Assembly (NCBI RefSeq): GCF_015711605.1
Contig: NZ_JABTEZ010000001.1
Coordinates: 2,260,001-2,324,000, forward strand
DNA: 64,000 nucleotides
Origin: Planomonospora sp. ID67723
GTDB taxonomy: Bacteria > Actinomycetota > Actinomycetes > Streptosporangiales > Streptosporangiaceae
Direction: 5' to 3'
This document shows, in pieces, positions 1 to 9,324 of this stretch (positions within the stretch are counted from its first letter, which is position 1; the number at the start of each line of letters is the position of its first letter). The notes below the pieces were generated by a model. It was given only the letters and a program-made list of their open reading frames with translations. It ran no database searches and was not told where the DNA came from. A program made the translations under genes and the position numbers.

Positions 1-631
1 GGAACGGCATACGCGACCGGATCTCCTCGACGAACCGGTCGAGGCGGTAACCCAGCTCCTCCAGTCGGGCGTAGATGCCGCCGGGGCCGCTGTCGGGCTG
101 CTCGATCCGCGTGCCCTTGGCGATGTCGGCGGGCAGGTAGGAGACGGCCGTCTCGACCGGCTGTCCGTTGATCAGGTATCGGCGGGACCGCACGATCACG
201 GGAGCGCCAGCCGCCAGGCCCAGGAGTTGGGCCACCTCCGGAGGGGCGGCCTGCTCGGTGACCTTGATGGAGTCGACGGAGGGCTTCCCGCCGGCCTCTT
301 CGGTCTCCGCGATGAAGGCCGCCTTGCCCCGCTCACGATGGCGGCGGGCGAACCGGTCGGAGGCGAGCCGGCGGACCGGCGGCCGGGAGCGGACGAAGAC
401 GCCGCGGCCGTGCTCGGCGACGGTGAGCCCTTCGCTCTGGAGGACCTGGAGGGCGTTCCGGATGGTCATCCGAGCCACGCCGTAGTGCTGCATGAGCTGC
501 GCTTCGGAGGGCAGCTTGTCACCCTCGTGGAGGGCTTCGCGCTCGATCGCGTCCCGGATGTGGTCGGCTATCTGGCGGAACACGGCCCGGTCGCTGTGCG
601 CGTCCAGCTCCGGAAACGGCAGCTCCGCCAC
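1..631 (-). CDS. GntR-family (HutC-type) regulator, C-terminus cut by window edge
   Basis: The gene runs off the left edge of the window, so only about 210 residues are present. The N-terminal winged helix-turn-helix (about residues 15-80) contains LPSEAQLMQHYGVARMTIRN and the wing EGLTVAEHGRGVFVR, as in GntR proteins. The following part (SRRYLINGQPVETAVSYLP) matches the UTRA ligand domain of the HutC subfamily. I chose the GTG at 631 because GAGGAG lies just upstream; an in-frame ATG at 655 would add eight residues. It is divergent from a Nudix gene across a 70-bp gap that holds a palindrome, so it probably controls itself and that gene. Its ligand is unknown. Confidence 0.88.
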   Translation of the reverse strand, partial: MAELPFPELDAHSDRAVFRQIADHIRDAIEREALHEGDKLPSEAQLMQHYGVARMTIRNALQVLQSEGLTVAEHGRGVFVRSRPPVRRLASDRFARRHRERGKAAFIAETEEAGGKPSVDSIKVTEQAAPPEVAQLLGLAAGAPVIVRSRRYLINGQPVETAVSYLPADIAKGTRIEQPDSGPGGIYARLEELGYRLDRFVEEIRSRMPF

Positions 632-650
632 GGGCCAACTCCTCAACTCG

Positions 651-662
651 TACATACGTGTA
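651..662. promoter_or_regulatory. Candidate GntR operator (TACA-N4-TGTA)
   Basis: The palindrome TACATACGTGTA lies between the divergent GntR and Nudix genes. GntR-family dimers usually bind short inverted repeats of this kind next to their own gene. The link to this regulator is an inference from position and symmetry. Confidence 0.4.
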
Positions 663-701
663 GCGTCGAGTCTAACGACGGCTACGTGGGAGGGACTGCT
701 G

Positions 702-1163
702 ATGGACTACGAGCACATGCACTCCGTCAGCGTGGCCGGCGTCATCATCGACGACCAGGGGAGAGCTCTCCTTATCCAGCGCCGGGACAACGGCCACTGG
801 GAGGCGCCCGGAGGCATCCTCGAACGAGATGAGGACATCGAATCCGGCTTGATCCGCGAGGTGTGGGAAGAGACCGGTCTGGAGGTCGAGCCCGTCGCAC
901 TGACTGGCGTCTACAAGAACATGCCCCGCGGCATCGTCGCGCTGGTTTTCCGCTGCCGAGCAGTAGCCGGCGCCCTCACGGAGACCGATGAGTCCCGCGC
1001 TTTCCGCTGGGTTACCACTGATGAAGTGCGAGTCCTGGCATCAGAAGCCTTCTCCATCAGGGTGCTGGATGCGATGGACTCAGCCCATGTTCCCGCCATC
1101 CGTCAACACGACGGCAAGCATCTCTTGAACGGTGCCCGCAGTACTGTCGATATGAGTTCATAG
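702..1163 (+). CDS. Nudix hydrolase
   Basis: A 153-residue protein with a perfect Nudix box: G at the start of GILERDE, then REVWEETGL, fitting GX5EX7REUXEEXGU at about residues 37-60. The box binds metal and hydrolyses a nucleoside diphosphate linked to another group; the substrate cannot be read from sequence. The ATG at 702 follows GGGAGGG closely and gives a normal family length; longer upstream starts would run through the promoter region. The divergent GntR gene suggests ligand-controlled expression. Confidence 0.85.
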   Translation: MDYEHMHSVSVAGVIIDDQGRALLIQRRDNGHWEAPGGILERDEDIESGLIREVWEETGLEVEPVALTGVYKNMPRGIVALVFRCRAVAGALTETDESRAFRWVTTDEVRVLASEAFSIRVLDAMDSAHVPAIRQHDGKHLLNGARSTVDMSS

Positions 1164-1330
1164 TCAGAGGGACGGTCACCGCTTCAGGAAAGTGGCGGCC
1201 GTATGGCTGACTCATGCGGTGTGATCTGCATGAACGTCCTGAGAGCCCGTCCCCTTGAGGGATCGCCTCGCGTATGCCCCGTACCTGTGAGGCCAACTTC
1301 AGCAGCGAGTCGCATCCGGCTGCCAGGCGC

Positions 1331-2335
1331 GGACCATCCCCGCGAGCGCGGCGCCGACACGTTCTATCGCCTCCGTGTCACCGAGCACCCCGGACCATCT
1401 CCGCGAGCGCCGGGGCCGACGTGGGCGCTGGCCGGGGCGCAGGGACAAGCAGCGGACCATCCCTACGGGCGTGGGGAGGACCGCTAAGGAGCAAAAGGCC
1501 CGATGCCTAACACTGGCTCACCCCCACGGGCGTGGGGAGGACATGGCAGTAAGGCTTACCGCTGGGTCTCACGACGGCTCACCCCCACGGGCGTGGGGAG
1601 GACTGGTCGGGGTCTTGACGGATCTCGATGGAGTCCGGCTCACCCCCACGGGCGTGGGGAGGACTCTGAGCAGCGAGACAGGCGACTTCTACCACTCCGG
1701 CTCACCCCCACGGGCGTGGGGAGGACGGGCCCGTAGGTCCGGCCGGTCCGGGCTCACCCGGCTCACCCCCACGGGCGTGGGGAGGACCTCCACGACCTGA
1801 CCCAAGGTGCTCACCATGACGGCTCACCCCCACGGGCGTGGGGAGGACACGTTCAGCGACCGCATCAGTTCGACCTGGGCCGGCTCACCCCCACGGGCGT
1901 GGGGAGGACGTGCGCCTGGAACTCGTCAATCGAATCGGCATCGGCTTACCCCCACGGGCGTGGGAAGGACCGCCACGTCGACTCGTCCACGGTGCCGGTG
2001 GCGGCTCACCCCCACGGGCGTGGGGAGGACTAAACCATTCAGTCGTTTCGCGCGTCGGGCGCCGGCTCACCCCCACGGGCGTGGGGAGGACCGGCCTGGC
2101 CACCCTGGCTGACGCCCTGGTCACGGCTCACCCCCACGGGCGTGGGGAGGACCCGAACTGCTGCTCGGCGTCCCGGCGGGCGCGCGGCTCACCCCCACGG
2201 GCGTGGGGAGGACAGTCGGAGTTCGGGGCCGGAGCCGAGGACGAGCGGCTCACCCCCACGGGCGTGGGGAGGACTTGAACGCATACGGCTTGCTGCCGAG
2301 ACGCACCGGCTCACCCCCACGGGCGTGGGGAGGAC
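1331..2335 (-). CRISPR. CRISPR array 1 (type I-E), 14 good and 3 decayed repeats
   Basis: On the + strand 28-bp units CGGCTCACCCCC...GTGGGGAGGAC (29 bp with the first C) start about every 61 bp from 1515 to 2308, separated by spacers of 32-34 bp. Read on the minus strand the repeat is GTCCTCCCCACGCCC followed by GTGGGGGTGAGCCG, the same as in array 2 and of the I-E palindromic type. Three decayed copies sit at 1331, 1392 and 1454, and the repeat at 1943 has two changes. Decay at the low-coordinate end marks that as the old, trailer end, so the leader lies at 2336 and beyond and the array is read leftwards. All spacers differ from each other. Confidence 0.97.
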
Positions 2336-2440
2336 ACTTCGCGACCTGCGACGTTACAGCGGAGACTTCATTTTTCCAATGTCCAGATCCTGCAAGAGGT
2401 CATCCCGTCTATTGAGAAAAACTTTCATATTAGTCAATCT
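2336..2440 (-). promoter_or_regulatory. Leader and crRNA promoter of array 1
   Basis: This AT-rich stretch, unusual for the window, sits between the youngest repeat of array 1 and cas3. On the minus strand a -35-like TTGACT (2432-2437) and a -10-like AATAGA (2408-2413) are 18 bp apart and point into the array. The 14 bp touching the first repeat (2336-2349, GCAGGTCGCGAAGT on the minus strand) match the leader end of array 2 at 12 of 14 positions. The promoter is a prediction; the shared leader end is seen directly. Confidence 0.65.
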
Positions 2441-2542
2441 CTCCGGAAATGTCGGTCCGCCCCTCTACAGTGATGTCGCACTTGATGATCTAGTCGAATT
2501 CCGGTTTTTATCGACCTTGTGTTCCAAAAGTGGAGTGCTCGA

Positions 2543-5269
2543 ATGGGTGGCTCGCCGAACGTCGACCTGATGCTATGGGGGAAGTCCCGGGGGCTTCCTG
2601 GGAGGTACCCGTTGATCTGTCACCTCCTTGACGCTGCCGCTGCGGCAGAGGCCTTGTGGGACGGCTATCTCTCGCCCGGCCTGCGTGTCTCCTTGGCTGT
2701 GGGCCTGGGAGTCGATGAGGGGCATGCACGCCAGTTAATGGCATATTGGGCAGGTATGCACGATATTGGAAAGTGCATGTCCTGCTTTCAGGTTCAGGAC
2801 GAAAACGGGTCCCGTGAACTTGTTGGATACCCGGAAGTGGAAGCTGAGTCGAAAGGTCATGCCTTCGCGGCTCATGTCTGGCTAGGGAAGCTGCTGTCAT
2901 CGAACGGTTACAAGGCAGGCCGGAAAACATCCCCGGCCATCCGGATCGCTCAGCTGCTGGGTGGTCATCACGGAGCCTTCTCCTCATTCAATCATCGCGA
3001 GTTCCTTGATCCTCTCGGTTCGTTGCCTGCGCTAGGAGGAGGCCGATGGGAGGAACAGCGCCAGGTCATCGCCGCTGTGGTGCATGAGCTGACGGGATAC
3101 CCCGAACCGCCGCCGCAGGTGTCGGCCGCGGGTGGAGCGCTTGCCTGCGGGCTGGTGATCCTCGCGGACTGGCTGGTAAGCCAAGACGCATTCCTTCGCG
3201 CGCAGATCAATACCGGCCTGCCGGAACGCGGTGACGTTGACAGTCTCGGGCGTCACCTGGCGCGTAGCCGAGCTGCGACTGCGGGCTTGTTGAAGGAGGC
3301 GGGGCTCGGTCGGCTGACGTTCAAGCCGGGCGGGTTCAGCGATGATTTCCCGTTCCAGCCGAACGGCCTGCAGCGTTCCATCAGTGAACGGCTGCCTGCT
3401 CTCATCAGCGGCGAGCCGGGGCTACTGCTGATCATGGCGCCGATGGGGGAGGGCAAGACCGAGGCCGCGCTGCACGGGGGACGGCTGATGGGTGAGGCAG
3501 CAGGAATGCCGGGCTACTTCGTCGGGCTTCCGACGATGGCCACCTCGGACCAGATGTTGAGACGCGTCGACGACTTCCGCAGGCGCCGTGTCGAGGGGGC
3601 CGACTCGCTGACGCTGCTGCATGGCATGGCCTGGCTGAACGCGGCGTATTCCCCCGAGGGCGATGCGGTCGGCGTCCTGACGCGTGACCCCATGGCGAGC
3701 CGGTGGCTGCGGGGCAGCAAACGCGGTCTGCTCGCCAACCTCGCGGTGGGAACGATCGACCAGGCGCTGCTGGCCGTCCTGCGGGGGCGGCACAACGTGC
3801 TACGGATGCTGGGCCTGGTCGGGAAAGTCCTGGTCATCGATGAGGTGCACGCCTACGACGCCTACATGCAGGGCCTGCTCAAGGTGCTCCTGGAGTGGCT
3901 GGGTGCATTGAAGGTGCCGGTCGTGCTGCTGTCGGCGACCCTGCCGGTGGCGGTCGGGCGACGCCTGGCTGAGGCATACCTCGCAGGTGCGGGTTGCCGC
4001 GATCGCCAGGTCCCTGAAGCGGTCTATCCCGGGTGGATCTACGTGAGCCCGCAGCTTGCTGAGGCCGTACCGGTGGAGAGCAGGAACCGGTCCCTGTACG
4101 TGGAGACCCGACGCGTCCCGATCGACTCGGACGGGCGCCCTGACCGGTCCGCAGCCCTTCGCGAAGTCCTCGGCCCATTGGTCCGTGATGGAGGCTGCGT
4201 GGCGGTCATCTGCAATACCGTTGCCGAGGCCCAGCGCACCTACCTGGCATTGCGGGAGTGGACCCAGCAACCGGAATCACAGGGCGCGGACGCCCCGGTG
4301 ATCAGGTTGCTGCACTCGCGGTTCGAGGCGCACCGCCGTGAGGAGATCACTCAGGAGATGGTCGGGTGGTTCGGCAAGGACGCCGGCGACCGTCGGCCCC
4401 GAGCGGCGATCCTGGTGGCGACGCAGGTGATCGAGCAGTCCTTGGACCTGGACTTCGACGTCATGGTCAGCGACCTGGCCCCGATCGCTCTGCTGCTGCA
4501 GCGTGCGGGCCGCTGCCATCGGCACACGTTGCATGATCCCGTACGGCCTGCTTGGGCGAAGGACATGCGACTGGTGGTGCTGACGCCCGTTGATGCGCAA
4601 GGCACCCTGGACGTGCCGCGAGCCTGGCCTTTCGTCTATCCGAAGGCACTGCTGCACCGTACCCATGATGCGCTGGCGAACCTCCCCGGTGACGTGGTGG
4701 CCATTCCCGACGCCGTCCAGGGGTTGGTCGATCAGGTGTACGACGAGAGCTTCGGTAACGAGATTTCGCCGATCACCGATGACGACGTGGAACGGCTGGC
4801 CGATGAACAGACCAAGGACCTGTATGCGCAGATGGCTGCCATTCCGGCGCCTGGGCGAATCGATGATCTGAGCCAGCTCAGCGGAGACGACTTCGTGAAC
4901 GAGTTCTCGACCCGATTGGGTGCCGACTCCGGACGGGTCGTCTGCTGCACCCCCGACACGGGCGGCCGTCTCATGCTCGGCGGTGAGGAACTTCCCGTCG
5001 CCGAGGCCGGAGGCAGGGACGGCAGGAAATGGTTCACCAAGGAGCAGGTCCGCCTGGTGATGAGCAACACGGTCCCGGTTCCGGGGACGTGGTTGCGCCG
5101 CCTGTCGTCCGACAACACAGCACCGCCGACGTGGGCGGACAATCCGCATCTCAGTGATCTCGTGGTGATCCGGGTGTCTGATGAACACGGCTCCGGGCGG
5201 CTCGGCGACCGGGAGGTGTGGCTGTCGAAGGAACTGGGCCTATCGGAATTTCCCGCTACGGCCGACTGA
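2543..5269 (+). CDS. cas3: Cas3, HD nuclease and helicase of type I-E
   Basis: Cas3 is recruited by Cascade and unwinds and degrades the target DNA. The protein is about 908 residues, close to the E. coli length. An N-terminal HD domain shows CHLLDAAAAAEALW, MHDIGKC and GGHHGAF, supplying the metal ligands. A superfamily 2 helicase follows with Walker A MGEGKTEAAL, Walker B IDEVHAYD, motif III LLSATLP and motif VI QRAGRCHR. I prefer the ATG at 2543 because GGAG stands seven bases before it; a GTG at 2519 in the same frame has no ribosome site. It is the first gene of the cas operon, 32 bp before cas8e. Confidence 0.96.
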   Translation: MGGSPNVDLMLWGKSRGLPGRYPLICHLLDAAAAAEALWDGYLSPGLRVSLAVGLGVDEGHARQLMAYWAGMHDIGKCMSCFQVQDENGSRELVGYPEVEAESKGHAFAAHVWLGKLLSSNGYKAGRKTSPAIRIAQLLGGHHGAFSSFNHREFLDPLGSLPALGGGRWEEQRQVIAAVVHELTGYPEPPPQVSAAGGALACGLVILADWLVSQDAFLRAQINTGLPERGDVDSLGRHLARSRAATAGLLKEAGLGRLTFKPGGFSDDFPFQPNGLQRSISERLPALISGEPGLLLIMAPMGEGKTEAALHGGRLMGEAAGMPGYFVGLPTMATSDQMLRRVDDFRRRRVEGADSLTLLHGMAWLNAAYSPEGDAVGVLTRDPMASRWLRGSKRGLLANLAVGTIDQALLAVLRGRHNVLRMLGLVGKVLVIDEVHAYDAYMQGLLKVLLEWLGALKVPVVLLSATLPVAVGRRLAEAYLAGAGCRDRQVPEAVYPGWIYVSPQLAEAVPVESRNRSLYVETRRVPIDSDGRPDRSAALREVLGPLVRDGGCVAVICNTVAEAQRTYLALREWTQQPESQGADAPVIRLLHSRFEAHRREEITQEMVGWFGKDAGDRRPRAAILVATQVIEQSLDLDFDVMVSDLAPIALLLQRAGRCHRHTLHDPVRPAWAKDMRLVVLTPVDAQGTLDVPRAWPFVYPKALLHRTHDALANLPGDVVAIPDAVQGLVDQVYDESFGNEISPITDDDVERLADEQTKDLYAQMAAIPAPGRIDDLSQLSGDDFVNEFSTRLGADSGRVVCCTPDTGGRLMLGGEELPVAEAGGRDGRKWFTKEQVRLVMSNTVPVPGTWLRRLSSDNTAPPTWADNPHLSDLVVIRVSDEHGSGRLGDREVWLSKELGLSEFPATAD

Positions 5270-5301
5270 CTAGTCGTGGACGCGCATGAGGAAGGGGTGC
5301 G

Positions 5302-6855
5302 ATGACGTATGACCTGGTGACTCGTGACTGGTTACCCGTCCGAGCAGGTGAAGCCCGTCGAAGTGCGGGGTTGCGGCAACTGTTCGAGCAGGCGCATGAG
5401 CTGACCGATATCGAGGCCTCGCCGCCTCCGGGCGCGTCCGGTCTGTGGCGGGTGCTCACGGTGATCGCTGCGCGGATAACCGGCCTGGATGACGTGACGC
5501 TGAGCCCCGAGAGGTGGGGCGATCTCCAAGCGGAGATCCTGGAGCGTGGACGGTTCGATCGGGAGACGGTGGAGGAGTACTTCGCCCGGTATGCCGACCG
5601 TTTCGATCTCTTCGATGCGCGGCGACCGTGGCTGCAGGACCCGCGGCTGCGGGAGCAGTGCAAGACCAGCTCAGGTGTGAACAAGCTCGTCGTGTTCCGG
5701 CCGGCCGGAAACAACCAGGTCTGGTTCAACCACGCGACCGCCCTGGAGCCGCACCCGCTCCCCGCCGAGGAGGCGGTCTTTCACCTACTGACGCAGCTGT
5801 ACTACGGCCCGTCCGGCCAGTGCACGCCGAGGGTGGTCGAGGGGACCTCCGGCGGCAACAGCAAGGCCGGGCCGCTGCGCAGGACCATCTCGTTCCACCC
5901 GCTGGGGCGCAACGTCTTCGAGTCGCTGGTCGCCGGAATTCCTCCGGCCTACCGATACGACACCGGTGGAGTCGATCTCGCTCCGTGGGAGGCCGACGAT
6001 CTGCCCGACTCGCTGGGGGTGCCACCGCGGCCCAGCGGTCTGGGCGGGGTGCTGACCGGCCGTTTCCAGCATGCGGTGTTGCTGGAGCGTTCCGACAGCG
6101 GTGAATCGGTCGTCGACGCCTGGATCACCTGGGCCTGGCGCGACAAGGAGCTTCCGGCTGAGGATCCGTACCTGGTCTACCAGCAGAACAAGGACGGCGA
6201 CTTCTACGCCCGCCAGGCCGATGCCAGCCGGGCGCTGTGGCGGGACTTCGACGCACTGCTACTGGAAGACGCCGGTGACGACCATCGCCGCCGGCCCGCC
6301 GTACTGGCCGCGGTCGAGGACCTGTGCGGGCTGTTGCTGCCGGTGCTGCGGGTACGGGCCTTCGGCTTCGACCAGGACGGCCAGACCCGGGACAAGGAAT
6401 GGACCGTCGGGGTGACGCCGGCGCTGCTGGCGCTGGCCAACGAGACGCAGGTGGCATTGGCGATCAGCGACATGCGGCAGGCGGCCGAGAAAGTGGAGCG
6501 GCACCTGCGGTGGGCGTTACGCGACGCCTGGATCGCGATCAACGATCCGTCCAACGGGGACGGAAAGCCTCAACGCAAGGACGTCTCCGAAGGCCCCTGG
6601 CCGGCGCAGGGGTCATTCCGCTACTGGGCGCGTGCCGAGCGGATCTTCTGGCGGCGGGTGCGTGAACGCGGTTTCGATCACGCAGCGGGTGACTTCCTGC
6701 AGCTGGCGCTGGACGTCTACGACGAGGTGACCGACAGTGCGGGAGCCCTGCCGCGGGCCAAACGGGCCGTGGAGCTCAAGCGAGGACTGATCTTCGCGGT
6801 CGGGGCGTCCCGAGGCAAGGCGACCACGAGGAGTAAAACGAAGGAGCCGGTGTGA
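5302..6855 (+). CDS. cas8e: Cas8e (CasA/Cse1), large subunit of Cascade
   Basis: A 517-residue protein starting TYDLVTRDWLPVR, the typical N-terminus of Cse1, with VVEGTSGGNSKAGPLRRT in the central domain and a helical C-terminal bundle. In the Cascade complex it reads the protospacer-adjacent motif and recruits Cas3. AGGAAGGGG precedes the ATG. The stop codon overlaps the GTG start of the next gene by four bases, so translation of the two is probably coupled. Confidence 0.94.
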   Translation: MTYDLVTRDWLPVRAGEARRSAGLRQLFEQAHELTDIEASPPPGASGLWRVLTVIAARITGLDDVTLSPERWGDLQAEILERGRFDRETVEEYFARYADRFDLFDARRPWLQDPRLREQCKTSSGVNKLVVFRPAGNNQVWFNHATALEPHPLPAEEAVFHLLTQLYYGPSGQCTPRVVEGTSGGNSKAGPLRRTISFHPLGRNVFESLVAGIPPAYRYDTGGVDLAPWEADDLPDSLGVPPRPSGLGGVLTGRFQHAVLLERSDSGESVVDAWITWAWRDKELPAEDPYLVYQQNKDGDFYARQADASRALWRDFDALLLEDAGDDHRRRPAVLAAVEDLCGLLLPVLRVRAFGFDQDGQTRDKEWTVGVTPALLALANETQVALAISDMRQAAEKVERHLRWALRDAWIAINDPSNGDGKPQRKDVSEGPWPAQGSFRYWARAERIFWRRVRERGFDHAAGDFLQLALDVYDEVTDSAGALPRAKRAVELKRGLIFAVGASRGKATTRSKTKEPV

Positions 6856-7472
6856 GCGTGATCCCGTCGATCAGTACGGCCGACAAGTATGTGAACCACC
6901 TCGACAAGGTGGTCCGTCGCGATCCGGGGCGCCGCTCGGGCCTGCGTAGAGGGCTGGGGCGGCCGGTGGACGACGCCATGGTGCGCAAGGCTCACGCCGT
7001 CGTCGTGCCCTGGCTGCCGGTCCGACCCGGCCCGGCAGTCGAAAGCGCCTACTACTCGGTGGCGGCGTTGATCGCCGCCCAGCCCTCCAGACGATCGGAA
7101 GAAGAACCAGAGGCCGAGCCCGCCGTATCGGCGCAGGCGGCCGACGCTCAAGAAGAGCCGAAACGGGCCACCACCAGCATCGGTGGCACGCTGGGCCTGG
7201 CCGTACGGGATGGCAAGCTCAACCCGACCACGGTGGAGGAGCGCCTGCACCTGCTGTGCCGACAGGATCTGGCAGGGCTGCACCGTCACCTGCCCGGCCT
7301 GGTCCGCCAACTGGCGGCGAAGGAGATCACGCCCGACTGGGGCCGGCTCCTGGTCGATCTCAGCTCCTGGGGGCACGGGCGCGACCGAGTGACCAAACGG
7401 TGGCTTCAGGACTTCTACCGCGCCATGAACAGTACGACCCATGACAACGGCTCAGAAAGCGAGGACCAGTGA
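6852..7472 (+). CDS. cas11: Cas11 (CasB/Cse2), small subunit of Cascade
   Basis: A 206-residue protein from a GTG start that overlaps the cas8e stop. The position, the size class and the C-terminal helical part (LLVDLSSWGHGRDRVTKRWL) identify it as Cse2, which lines the belly of Cascade and steadies the R-loop. It is longer than E. coli Cse2 (about 160 residues) because of an acidic, low-complexity insert around residues 78-110 (SEEEPEAEPAVSAQAADAQE). It overlaps cas7 by four bases. Confidence 0.9.
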   Translation: MSVIPSISTADKYVNHLDKVVRRDPGRRSGLRRGLGRPVDDAMVRKAHAVVVPWLPVRPGPAVESAYYSVAALIAAQPSRRSEEEPEAEPAVSAQAADAQEEPKRATTSIGGTLGLAVRDGKLNPTTVEERLHLLCRQDLAGLHRHLPGLVRQLAAKEITPDWGRLLVDLSSWGHGRDRVTKRWLQDFYRAMNSTTHDNGSESEDQ

Positions 7473-8590
7473 CCACCCCCCGATACCTCGACGTGCACGT
7501 GCTGCAGACCGTGCCCTTCGCCAACCTCAACCGCGATGACCTGGGGTCGCCCAAGAGCCTGGTGTACGGCGGAGCCACCCGGACCCGCGTCTCCAGCCAG
7601 TGCTGGAAGCGCGCCGTCCGCCTGGACGTCGAGCGGGCCATCGGCAACCCGGCGGTGCGGACCCGGCGGGTCCCGGCCGAGGTGGCCGCCCGGCTTCAGG
7701 AACGCGGCTGGAGCGAGGAGGCCGCGCTGGCCGCGGGAGCGCAGGTCGCCCTGTCGGCGAACAAGAAGGAAGGGCTCAAACTCGAAGACAAGGGCGGTAC
7801 TTCGGTGCTGCTGTACCTGCCCAAGGCCGCGCTCGACGCCTTGGCCGACCTGGCCGAGGAGCACCGAGAGGCGATCGAGCAGACCGTGGGCGTCAAGAAG
7901 CCCAAGCCGGTCCTGCCCGTCGAGCGGGTGGCCGCTGTGCTGTCGGAGCGGAACGGCGTCATCAACCTGTTCGGCCGGATGCTGGCCGAACTGCCCGGGG
8001 CCGGTGTCGACGGTGTCGTCCAGGTGGCGCACGCGTTCACCACGCACGAGGTAGCCCCGGAGATCGACTTCTTCACAGCGGTCGACGACTGCCTGCCTGA
8101 GGACGCGGTCGGCAGTGGCCATATGAACAGCGCCGAGTTCAGCGCGGGAGTGTTCTACCGGTACGCCAGCCTTGACCTGGCCGGCCTCCTGACCAACCTG
8201 GGCGGCGATGAGGTGATGGCACGAGAGCTCACTGGCGAGTTTCTGCGGGCCTTCGTTTCCTCGCTGCCGACAGGTAAGCAGACCGCCTCTGCCGCCAATA
8301 CGCTGCCTGATCTGGTGCACATTGCGGTGCGCGCCGATCGGCCGATCTCCTTCGCGGCGGCTTTCGAGGCCCCGGTCCGTCCGGAGCACGGAATCGCCGG
8401 CCCTTCCCGTCGACAGCTGGCCCACCACGCGGGACGGCTGGAGAAACTGTGGGGCACCACCGGCGTCATCCACCGCAAGTACGCGTGCATCGAGGACAAG
8501 CCGCTGGACGGCCTGGGGGAGCAGGTGGACTCCTTCGCCGAGCTGATCGACGGTGCGGTAACGGCCGCCCACCGGGAGACCTCGGCATGA
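7469..8590 (+). CDS. cas7: Cas7e (CasC/Cse4), Cascade backbone
   Basis: A 373-residue protein starting TTPRYLDVHVLQTVPFANLN with KSLVYGGATRTRVSSQCWKR, the strongly conserved N-terminus of type I-E Cas7. Six copies form the filament that holds the crRNA. The usual thumb and palm regions are present (HMNSAEFSAGVFYRYASLDL). The GTG start overlaps cas11 by four bases, and its TGA overlaps the ATG of cas5. Confidence 0.96.
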   Translation: MTTPRYLDVHVLQTVPFANLNRDDLGSPKSLVYGGATRTRVSSQCWKRAVRLDVERAIGNPAVRTRRVPAEVAARLQERGWSEEAALAAGAQVALSANKKEGLKLEDKGGTSVLLYLPKAALDALADLAEEHREAIEQTVGVKKPKPVLPVERVAAVLSERNGVINLFGRMLAELPGAGVDGVVQVAHAFTTHEVAPEIDFFTAVDDCLPEDAVGSGHMNSAEFSAGVFYRYASLDLAGLLTNLGGDEVMARELTGEFLRAFVSSLPTGKQTASAANTLPDLVHIAVRADRPISFAAAFEAPVRPEHGIAGPSRRQLAHHAGRLEKLWGTTGVIHRKYACIEDKPLDGLGEQVDSFAELIDGAVTAAHRETSA

Positions 8591-9324
8591 GCGGTCTGGT
8601 GCTGCGGCTGGCCGCTCCGCTGCAGTCCTGGGGTGAGCACAGCGTCTTCACCCAGCGCGACAGCCTGCGCTTCCCGACTCGCTCAGGCCTCATCGGCCTG
8701 CTCGCCTCCGCCGAGGGAGTAGGGAGGGGCCGTTCCCTTGAGGCCTATGAGGCGTTGCGCTTCACCGTCCGCATCGACCGCCCCGGCGTGCAGATGATCG
8801 ACTTCCACACCATCGGGGGCGGACTGCCCCGCGGAGTTCCGCGGCCGGACGGCACGCAGCGGCCTCGCGACACGGCGACGGTAGTCACCAGACGCCAGTA
8901 CTTGTCGGATGCGGTGTTCACCGTCGCGGTCGAAGGTCCCGAGCAGCGCCTGGACGAGCTCGTCCAGGCGCTCCGCCAGCCTCATTGGCAGCCCTACCTC
9001 GGACGGCGTTCCTGCCCGCCGGACCAGCCGCTGCTGTTGAGCCGGGTCGACGATCCGGTGATCCACCTTGAGACCAGGGTGCCGCTCGCCCGCCGGCTCC
9101 GGGAGAAGGAGGAGCCCACGGCGGAGTTCGTCGTCGAAGGCGCCACGGATGCCGCCGACGCGGTCGCCGAGCTGGCTGACGTTCCCGAGAGTTTCAACCG
9201 CTACGACCGCCGCTACCGCATCCGGACGGTCAGCATCACCACCCGGACGCTGCCCAGAGAGCTGTGCCGTACCGGAGAAGCGTTCTGGGACAGCCTCATC
9301 GCCTACATCGAGGGGGAGTCGTGA
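8587..9324 (+). CDS. cas5: Cas5e (CasD), crRNA 5'-handle binding subunit
   Basis: A 245-residue protein with the Cas5 signature LQSWGEHSVFTQRDSLRFPT then RSGLIGLLASAEG near the N-terminus. It caps the 5' handle of the crRNA and anchors Cas8e. I place the start at the ATG 8587 that overlaps the cas7 stop, since this gives the normal family length and start; the reading frame itself is open further upstream inside cas7. Confidence 0.95.
   Translation: MSGLVLRLAAPLQSWGEHSVFTQRDSLRFPTRSGLIGLLASAEGVGRGRSLEAYEALRFTVRIDRPGVQMIDFHTIGGGLPRGVPRPDGTQRPRDTATVVTRRQYLSDAVFTVAVEGPEQRLDELVQALRQPHWQPYLGRRSCPPDQPLLLSRVDDPVIHLETRVPLARRLREKEEPTAEFVVEGATDAADAVAELADVPESFNRYDRRYRIRTVSITTRTLPRELCRTGEAFWDSLIAYIEGES

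Noticed and set aside
1375-2570. Several open frames with repeated SPPRAWGG, TPTGVGRT and HPHGRGED motifs over array 1
   Set aside because: They are translations of the CRISPR repeat and spacers, with no ribosome sites.
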